Positions 24,467-29,542 of a DNA stretch of 29,542 bases are shown here, one piece after another. The translations under genes were made by a program, and so were the position numbers. Below the pieces are notes generated by a model that was not told the DNA's origin, did not search any database, and saw only the letters and a program-made list of their open reading frames with translations. The stretch covers positions 1 to 29,542 of the forward strand of contig JASHQT010000376.1 of assembly GCA_030039005.1 (NCBI GenBank), read 5' to 3'. The stretch's first letter is position 1; each line of letters begins with the position of its first letter. The stretch comes from Bryobacteraceae bacterium. GTDB taxonomy: Bacteria > Acidobacteriota > Terriglobia > Bryobacterales > Bryobacteraceae.

Positions 24467-26401
24467 ATGAAGGCGCAGATCCTGGCGGCGATCGGCGAGA
24501 CCGGGCTGGAACGTTCCACCCAACTCAATGCCGCGTTGGCAGCCAACGATCGTCTGAAATACTTCTTGTCGCTCTTACAGATGGCCGCTGAGCACGCCGA
24601 CCGGCCGGAGCAACCTGGGGCGATTTTGCGCCAAGAACGCTTGGCGTGTGGCATCAAAGACGCGGGTCTGGACGACCTGGCCACGGCGGCGCGGCGCGAA
24701 AATGGGTACTATCACGTACCCGGGTGCGCGAAGGTCCTACAGCGAATCACGGAAGACCTGCGGATTATGGCTACGCCGGTGTTGGCGCGGCCGATCGAGG
24801 AAAGGATGGATCGGCTGCTGGCTGCGCTACCTCCATGCCAGGACGATCAGATCCCCGCGCAGGCGGTGAGCGCCATTACGCGGGCGCGCCACGGCAAGGC
24901 GGACAGCATTCACCAATTCGTCATGGATCTGCACAAAGCGCTGAACGCAGTCCAGGCGGAGATGGCCGAAGAGCGGCTGGACGGCGCAGCGGTGTACGCA
25001 ATCGAAGACCGCGACCGGCCGTTGATTGCTGCGTTCATGGCCGGCGTGAATCGCACGGCGCCACTTAAATTCGGCCACCCGGGTTTGGGGACCACGGCGA
25101 CGCGCGCTCAAAACAAGCTGGTCATTCAGAATGACATCGGCAGCACGGACGCGCATGTGATTGTTATCCATGTCGACGGGCTGACAGTGGAGCTGACATA
25201 TTCGGACGTTCATCCGGAACGCATCCAGTTTTTGCGCGAAATGTTGCAGTCCTACGCGGTCGTGTGGAGCGGAGAGCGAACCAGCCAGACGCCGGCGCTC
25301 GCCGAGGGCGCTACATATTATTTGGTCACCGGCCGCTTCGAGGCTGCCAACGACTCACAGTTTCTCGAGTACCTGAAATTCCTCGGCTCGCGGCTGGTGT
25401 TTTTGATCGACTGGAATCGCGCGCGCAAGCAGTTGCGCACGTTCTTGGACGGTCCCGGACGCATGGCACTGCTCGGTTGGGCCGCCGAGGCGGAGGTCGG
25501 GCATCGGGGATTCCTGGAACTTGGCGGCGCGCGGCTGATCAATCAGGCGATCGAGGCCGCAGGCGGGTCCGCCATGCATTTCGGCGACCGGTTGTGTGAC
25601 GTCCTGGGGAACGACGCGGCGCGGGATTTCGTCCAGTTCGTCTTTCGCGCGGCCACGGAAGGACTGTGCGAGCATCAATCGCAGGGTCTGATCCAGGACC
25701 GGGTGCGGGCGGAGCTGCAAACGCATTTCAGCGGCGAGGGGTTGCGGCTCCTGCGTCTGGCGGGCGACCACGCGGGAATCATTTTCGAGATCGCCACGCT
25801 GGTGCGCGAAGGAATTCGCGCGATTGGCGCGGGTTCCGACGGCGATGGGTTCAAGCGCATCGGCAAGCGAGCGCGGCAGTTCGAGCACGAAGCGGACCAG
25901 TTGGTCGCTGCCACCCGCGAAGCTGTGCGGCGGCGCGCCGAATATACACCGATATTCCGAGTGGTGGAAGCCGCGGACGACGCAGCGGACGAACTCGAAG
26001 AAGCTGCATTCCTGCTGGAGCTGCTCGCCGAAAGCAAAGCCCAGGGCGAGGCGTTGCACGCACTGGAGGCGCTCGCGGATTCCTTGGTAGCGGGCACACA
26101 GGAATGGGTCAAGGCCTTGAGCCGTGCCGCTCACGGCTATACGCCGCGCGGCGCCGGAGCCATCACCGATGGCGACGCGGACGATTTTCTGATCGCGGTC
26201 GACAAGCTGTCCGAATTGGAACACGTCGCCGACGATGCCGAGCGGGCGCTAATTCATTCCGCCGTCCAGCGCGCGCGGAATTTCCGCCAGCTTCACATGT
26301 ACGCCGAAATGGGACGTAGCCTCGAATCCGCAGCCGACGCGCTGAAGTGGGCCGGGCTGATAACTCGCGATTACCTCTTCGGAACCGAGCTGAAAGCTTG
26401 A
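24467..26401 (+). CDS. Large protein with PhoU/DUF47-like C-terminus, N-terminal part unrecognised
   Basis: The 644-residue product is apparently cytosolic with no signal or membrane segment. Residues of about 430-630 are helical and resemble DUF47, the distant PhoU family, with the metal-type motif FEHEADQLV (472-480) and EAADDAADELEEAAF (501-515). A second ELEHVADDAERAL lies near 590-600. PhoU-like proteins bind metal clusters and control phosphate transport. Residues 1-430, including KLVIQNDIGSTDAHVIVIHV, are not recognised. The ATG has GGGGGA upstream. The stop is six bases before the truncated dikinase gene, so the two are surely co-transcribed. A role in phosphate-linked signalling or metabolism is inference. 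Confidence 0.7.
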   Translation: MKAQILAAIGETGLERSTQLNAALAANDRLKYFLSLLQMAAEHADRPEQPGAILRQERLACGIKDAGLDDLATAARRENGYYHVPGCAKVLQRITEDLRIMATPVLARPIEERMDRLLAALPPCQDDQIPAQAVSAITRARHGKADSIHQFVMDLHKALNAVQAEMAEERLDGAAVYAIEDRDRPLIAAFMAGVNRTAPLKFGHPGLGTTATRAQNKLVIQNDIGSTDAHVIVIHVDGLTVELTYSDVHPERIQFLREMLQSYAVVWSGERTSQTPALAEGATYYLVTGRFEAANDSQFLEYLKFLGSRLVFLIDWNRARKQLRTFLDGPGRMALLGWAAEAEVGHRGFLELGGARLINQAIEAAGGSAMHFGDRLCDVLGNDAARDFVQFVFRAATEGLCEHQSQGLIQDRVRAELQTHFSGEGLRLLRLAGDHAGIIFEIATLVREGIRAIGAGSDGDGFKRIGKRARQFEHEADQLVAATREAVRRRAEYTPIFRVVEAADDAADELEEAAFLLELLAESKAQGEALHALEALADSLVAGTQEWVKALSRAAHGYTPRGAGAITDGDADDFLIAVDKLSELEHVADDAERALIHSAVQRARNFRQLHMYAEMGRSLESAADALKWAGLITRDYLFGTELKA

Positions 26402-26407
26402 AGCGCT

Positions 26408-28015
26408 ATGCGCTCCTTTTATCCAATTCTTCTGGGCGCGAGAACACCTGAATGCGTTCCCGAGCCAGTGAGCAAAGATCAAGTCGGCAACAAAGCATGG
26501 AACCTGATGCAAATGGCCGCGGCCGGCATTCCTGTTCCACCCGCGTTTGTGCTGCCGGCGTCGTGGTGTCGCGACTACCGCTCGGGGAAATTGGACCAGG
26601 CCGCGCTCGGCGAAGCGCTCGGCTCGGGAATCGCGACGCTCGAAGCCGCCACGGGACTGCGTTTCGGCTGTCCTCGGCGGCCGCTGTTGGTCTCCGTGCG
26701 ATCCGGCGCGGCGGCATCCATGCCCGGAATGCTGGAGACGGTGTTGGACGTCGGGCTGAACGACGAGACTGTGGAGGGATTCATCGGCATGATAGGCAAC
26801 CCGCGCCTGGCGTGGGATAGCTACCGGAGGCTGGTGCAGGGCTACTCGGAGGTGGTCTTCGAACAGCCGCCCGCTCCGTGGAATGAGCTGATCGCTCAAG
26901 CTCTCGCGCGAGGGGAAGTGGAAAGCGAACGCGAGCTCGATTTCGTCACCATGCGCCGGCTCACGCGCGACATGCTGGCGCTAGCCCGCGACCTCACCGG
27001 TAAGCCGTTCCCGCAAGACCCGCGCGAGCAGCTCCATCAAGCGGCGATCGCCGTCTTCCGCTCTTGGGATGCACCTAAGGCCGCCGCGTACCGCAAGCTC
27101 AATGGCATTGACGACAGCGCGGGCACGGCCGCCACCATCCAGCGCATGGTCTTCGGCAATGCGGGCGGCGCGTCGGGATCGGGGATCGGGTTTACACGCA
27201 ATCCCGCGACTGGCGAGCCCGAGCTGTACATCGATTTTCTGTTCCACGCGCAAGGCGAGGACGTTGTCTCCGGCCGCCACTCGGCGCACGATCACGAGCG
27301 GTTGCGGCGTATGCTGCCGGCGGTCTGGAAACATCTTGCGTCCACGGGACAAACCTTAGAGAAGCTTTTCGCCGATGCCCAGGATTTCGAGTTTACGCTG
27401 GAATCGGGAACGCTCTACGTTTTGCAAGCGCGCGACGCCAAGCGCACCCCCTGGGCCGCACTGCGAATCGCGACGGATCTCGTGCAGGAGCATCTGATCT
27501 CCCCGGCCGAGGCTCTCTCGCGCCTCGCCGGAATCGACATCGGATCCGTCACGCGAACGCGACTGGCGAGCGCTCCTGGAGAAGCGCTGGCTCGCGCGGA
27601 GGTCGCGAGCATGGGAGTGGCAAGCGGCGCGATGGCGCTGGATACCGAAAGCGCGAAGCGCATCGCAGCGGACGGAACGCCCGTCATCCTGGTGCGCCCG
27701 GATACGGCCACCGCCGATATCGAAGGCATGGCCGCCGCTGCGGGCATTCTCACCGCAGCGGGAGGACGGACGTCGCATGCGGCAGTGGTGGCCCGCCAAC
27801 TCGGCAAGGTCTGCCTGGTGGGCTGTCAGGACTTGACGATCGATTTCGACCGCCGAGTTTGCCGCATCGGAGGGCGCTGCTTGGCTGAGGGCGATCCGTT
27901 ATCGCTCGATGCGAACGAGGGCGCGATTTATGCCGGCCGGCTCGAAACGGTGATGGAACGGCCAGAGCGCGAGATCGCGGCCATCCGCTCCTGGCAGCGG
28001 GCCATGCACGCCTGA
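26408..28015 (+). CDS. Pyruvate phosphate dikinase-like protein lacking the pyruvate/PEP barrel
   Basis: The 535 residues match the first two domains of pyruvate phosphate dikinase (PPDK). The nucleotide-grasp part has LVSVRSGAAASMPGMLETVL, GIGFTRNPATGE, HAQGEDVVSG and FEFTLESGTLYVLQARDAKR. The swivelling domain has GGRTSHAAVVAR with the phospho-acceptor His457. PPDK is about 875 residues; this protein stops after the His domain, so the TIM-barrel that phosphorylates pyruvate is absent. The coding end is clean, followed by an unrelated gene on the other strand. It could still use ATP (with phosphate) to phosphorylate His457 and pass the group to another partner. Rifampin phosphotransferase has a drug domain between these parts, which is not seen here. 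Confidence 0.85.
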   Translation: MRSFYPILLGARTPECVPEPVSKDQVGNKAWNLMQMAAAGIPVPPAFVLPASWCRDYRSGKLDQAALGEALGSGIATLEAATGLRFGCPRRPLLVSVRSGAAASMPGMLETVLDVGLNDETVEGFIGMIGNPRLAWDSYRRLVQGYSEVVFEQPPAPWNELIAQALARGEVESERELDFVTMRRLTRDMLALARDLTGKPFPQDPREQLHQAAIAVFRSWDAPKAAAYRKLNGIDDSAGTAATIQRMVFGNAGGASGSGIGFTRNPATGEPELYIDFLFHAQGEDVVSGRHSAHDHERLRRMLPAVWKHLASTGQTLEKLFADAQDFEFTLESGTLYVLQARDAKRTPWAALRIATDLVQEHLISPAEALSRLAGIDIGSVTRTRLASAPGEALARAEVASMGVASGAMALDTESAKRIAADGTPVILVRPDTATADIEGMAAAAGILTAAGGRTSHAAVVARQLGKVCLVGCQDLTIDFDRRVCRIGGRCLAEGDPLSLDANEGAIYAGRLETVMERPEREIAAIRSWQRAMHA

Positions 28016-28019
28016 GCGA

Positions 28020-29327
28020 TTATTTCCAGGCCGAGTACACCGGCTTGCTCAGCAGGAACGCTTGGTTGACGCCCGGCCGGGGCCGGAATTTCTGCACCCG
28101 CCCGCTATCCACTTCGGCGACGTAGAAGTTGCCCTCCTGATCCACGCTGAATCCGTGGACGCCCCAGAATCCGCCGGGGAAATCGCCCCAGGCTCCGAAC
28201 GAGTAAAGAAAATGGCCGTCGAGATCGTACTTCAGCATTTTGGAGGTTCCGCGGTCGAAGGCCCACAGCGCCCGATCCGCTCCGATATAGATCAAGTGAA
28301 TGTCGGACGGCTCGGCGCCCATACTGAATTCGTATAAGTACTTTCCGTTCTCATCGAATACCTGAATGCGGTGATTGGCGCGGTCATTCACAAACACGCG
28401 CCGCGTCTCGGGGGCGATGGCAAGGCCGTGCACGTTATTCATGTAATAGGGACGCTTCTCGTTCGGCGGGTTCCCTTTCTTGCCCCAGTCCAATAGGAAT
28501 TTGCCGTCTTTATCGAATTTCGCCACGCGTGTCCCGTTATAGCCATCGGCGACGAACATGGTGCTGTCGGGCAGCCAGGCGATGAACGTCGGCCGGCTGA
28601 AATGCGTCGCGTCCGCGCCTTGGACCCGGGGCGTGCCGATAGTCTGCACCAGGGTTTTGCCGTCGTGCGAAAACTTATAGATGGCTTGCATGTAGTCGTC
28701 CACCACCCACACGTGTTTCTCGGGGTCGTACGGATTGATGGTCACGTAGTGCGGGCGCTGAAAGATTTTGTCCCACTGCGTCCATTGCTCCTCGATGTTG
28801 CCGTTGCGATCCACCACCGTCAGGCAATGCTCCCACTTGGCGTCGACGCCCAAAGTTCCCTTCCAGGTCTTCGCTGCCTCCTGGGGGTCCTGGCCGGCGG
28901 CGCCGCCTCCGGGAAGCGAGGCCACCGTGGCGTCGCGCCATGGCAGACGGCCGATGGGAAATTCGAGGCTGGGGCCGAATTCGGGAACCAATTTGGTCTG
29001 CGGTCGCGGAATATTCGGCAATTCTCCCCGAAACAACAGAAAAACGCGGTCAGGGCTTTCGGCGTACACGCTCTCTCCGGCGCCCCAGGTCCATTTTTCA
29101 TTGCCCGGCAGCGTGCTGATATTTTGCGGCCATCCCTTCACCACATCGTAAGCGCCGAAGACATCTTGGCCGTTCTTTTCTCCGGGAATCGCGGCAAAAC
29201 CTGTGCCCGGCTCGTCTTTTGCTTCGACATGTGGGAGCGCCTCGACATGGAGAATCCGGGTCCCGGCCAGGAATCCCGCCGCGAACGCCACGGCCACGCT
29301 TGCCGCGACCGCCAGATACCTACGCAT
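28020..29327 (-). CDS. Secreted NHL-repeat beta-propeller protein
   Basis: The 435-residue protein begins with a signal or anchor helix (MRRYLAVAASVAVAFAAGFL) and then forms NHL-type blades. Clear examples are FNRANHRIQVF-like strings: VFVNDRANHRIQVFDENGKY, MFVADGYNGTRVAKFDKDGK and VWVVDDYMQAIYKFSHDGKT. The architecture resembles the lyase domain of peptidylglycine amidating enzymes, but catalytic metal ligands cannot be confirmed by eye. The ATG has AAGGGAG upstream. Its stop lies four bases beyond the end of the convergent dikinase gene. It is downstream of, and 25 bases from, the gene partly seen at 29353-29542, so the two likely form an operon. Confidence 0.88.
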   Translation of the reverse strand: MRRYLAVAASVAVAFAAGFLAGTRILHVEALPHVEAKDEPGTGFAAIPGEKNGQDVFGAYDVVKGWPQNISTLPGNEKWTWGAGESVYAESPDRVFLLFRGELPNIPRPQTKLVPEFGPSLEFPIGRLPWRDATVASLPGGGAAGQDPQEAAKTWKGTLGVDAKWEHCLTVVDRNGNIEEQWTQWDKIFQRPHYVTINPYDPEKHVWVVDDYMQAIYKFSHDGKTLVQTIGTPRVQGADATHFSRPTFIAWLPDSTMFVADGYNGTRVAKFDKDGKFLLDWGKKGNPPNEKRPYYMNNVHGLAIAPETRRVFVNDRANHRIQVFDENGKYLYEFSMGAEPSDIHLIYIGADRALWAFDRGTSKMLKYDLDGHFLYSFGAWGDFPGGFWGVHGFSVDQEGNFYVAEVDSGRVQKFRPRPGVNQAFLLSKPVYSAWK

Positions 29328-29352
29328 GGATTTTCTCCCTTCCGACGTCGAC

Positions 29353-29542
29353 CTATTTCTTGGGTTTGGCTTCGTTCTTCAGGAACTCATCGAAATTGAC
29401 GTTGTCCTCGCAAACCATTTCGGTGATGTTCCAGGTGGGATGCAACTGGAACGTGATCTGCCCTCCCCAAGGCTTAGTGTAGGCGATGGGGTCCTCGATG
29501 GTGATGTCGTCGGTTAACGTGTTCTTGTCCACCCGGCGAATG
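29353..29542 (-). CDS. 3' end of an unrecognised secreted-type protein (partial)
   Basis: A minus-strand frame enters from the right edge and ends with TAG at 29355-29353. The visible 62 residues include DITIEDPIAYTKPWGGQI, then TFQLHPTWNITEMVCEDN and a Lys-rich tail. This resembles the C-terminus of small uncharacterised proteins common in acidobacterial genomes. It lies 25 bases upstream of the NHL gene. The start is outside the window. Confidence 0.75.
   Translation of the reverse strand, partial: IRRVDKNTLTDDITIEDPIAYTKPWGGQITFQLHPTWNITEMVCEDNVNFDEFLKNEAKPKK

Overview
The window looks like chromosomal DNA of a GC-rich, aerobic Gram-negative soil bacterium, most likely an acidobacterium of the Solibacter/Bryobacter type. 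This is inferred from the style of the proteins: a receiver-like protein with a typical acidobacterial tail, an apparent TonB-receptor tail, an NHL propeller, an RND pump under a GAF-sigma54 regulator, and a caa3 oxidase operon with fused cytochrome c domains. No rRNA, tRNA, CRISPR, insertion sequence or complete phage gene set was seen.

Layout. (1) 1-432: the 3' end of an unknown + strand gene, then gene-free sequence. (2) 433-9705: a tripartite RND efflux operon on the minus strand (STAS-like protein, membrane-fusion protein, RND pump, outer-membrane channel). It is preceded by a sigma54-type promoter and palindromic upstream sites. A degenerate sigma-70-like gene lies divergent to it, and a GAF-GAF-AAA-Fis enhancer-binding protein is encoded further upstream. 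(3) 10046-17592: one tightly packed + strand respiratory operon of eight genes. It encodes cytochrome c oxidase II (with a fused cytochrome c), I and III, an unknown membrane protein, a dihaem lipoprotein cytochrome c, a Rieske protein, a cytochrome b6-type protein fused to cytochrome c, and CtaG. Together these could move electrons from menaquinol to oxygen through covalently tethered c-haems. (4) 17593-19421: a repeat-like spacer, an HPP-family membrane protein and a divergent aldo/keto reductase.

(5) 19441-24386: an accessory stretch with a frameshifted TPR gene, a remnant that looks like a TonB-receptor tail, a four-helix holin-superfamily membrane protein, a LolA-like lipoprotein, a receiver-like protein without its phospho-aspartate, a small unknown protein and a metallo-beta-lactamase-fold hydrolase. 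This stretch contains five separate short tandem duplications with periods of 15, 18 or 21 bp, all multiples of three and all inside reading frames. (6) 24467-28015: a two-gene unit, perhaps with the hydrolase as a third member. It pairs a protein with an unrecognised N-terminal region and a PhoU/DUF47-like C-terminus with a pyruvate phosphate dikinase homologue that ends after its phosphohistidine domain and lacks the pyruvate/PEP barrel. This is the best candidate for an undescribed system. (7) 28020-29542 (minus strand): a secreted NHL beta-propeller protein and the 3' end of another gene.

All calls come from reading the sequence and from recalled family motifs; no database search was run.
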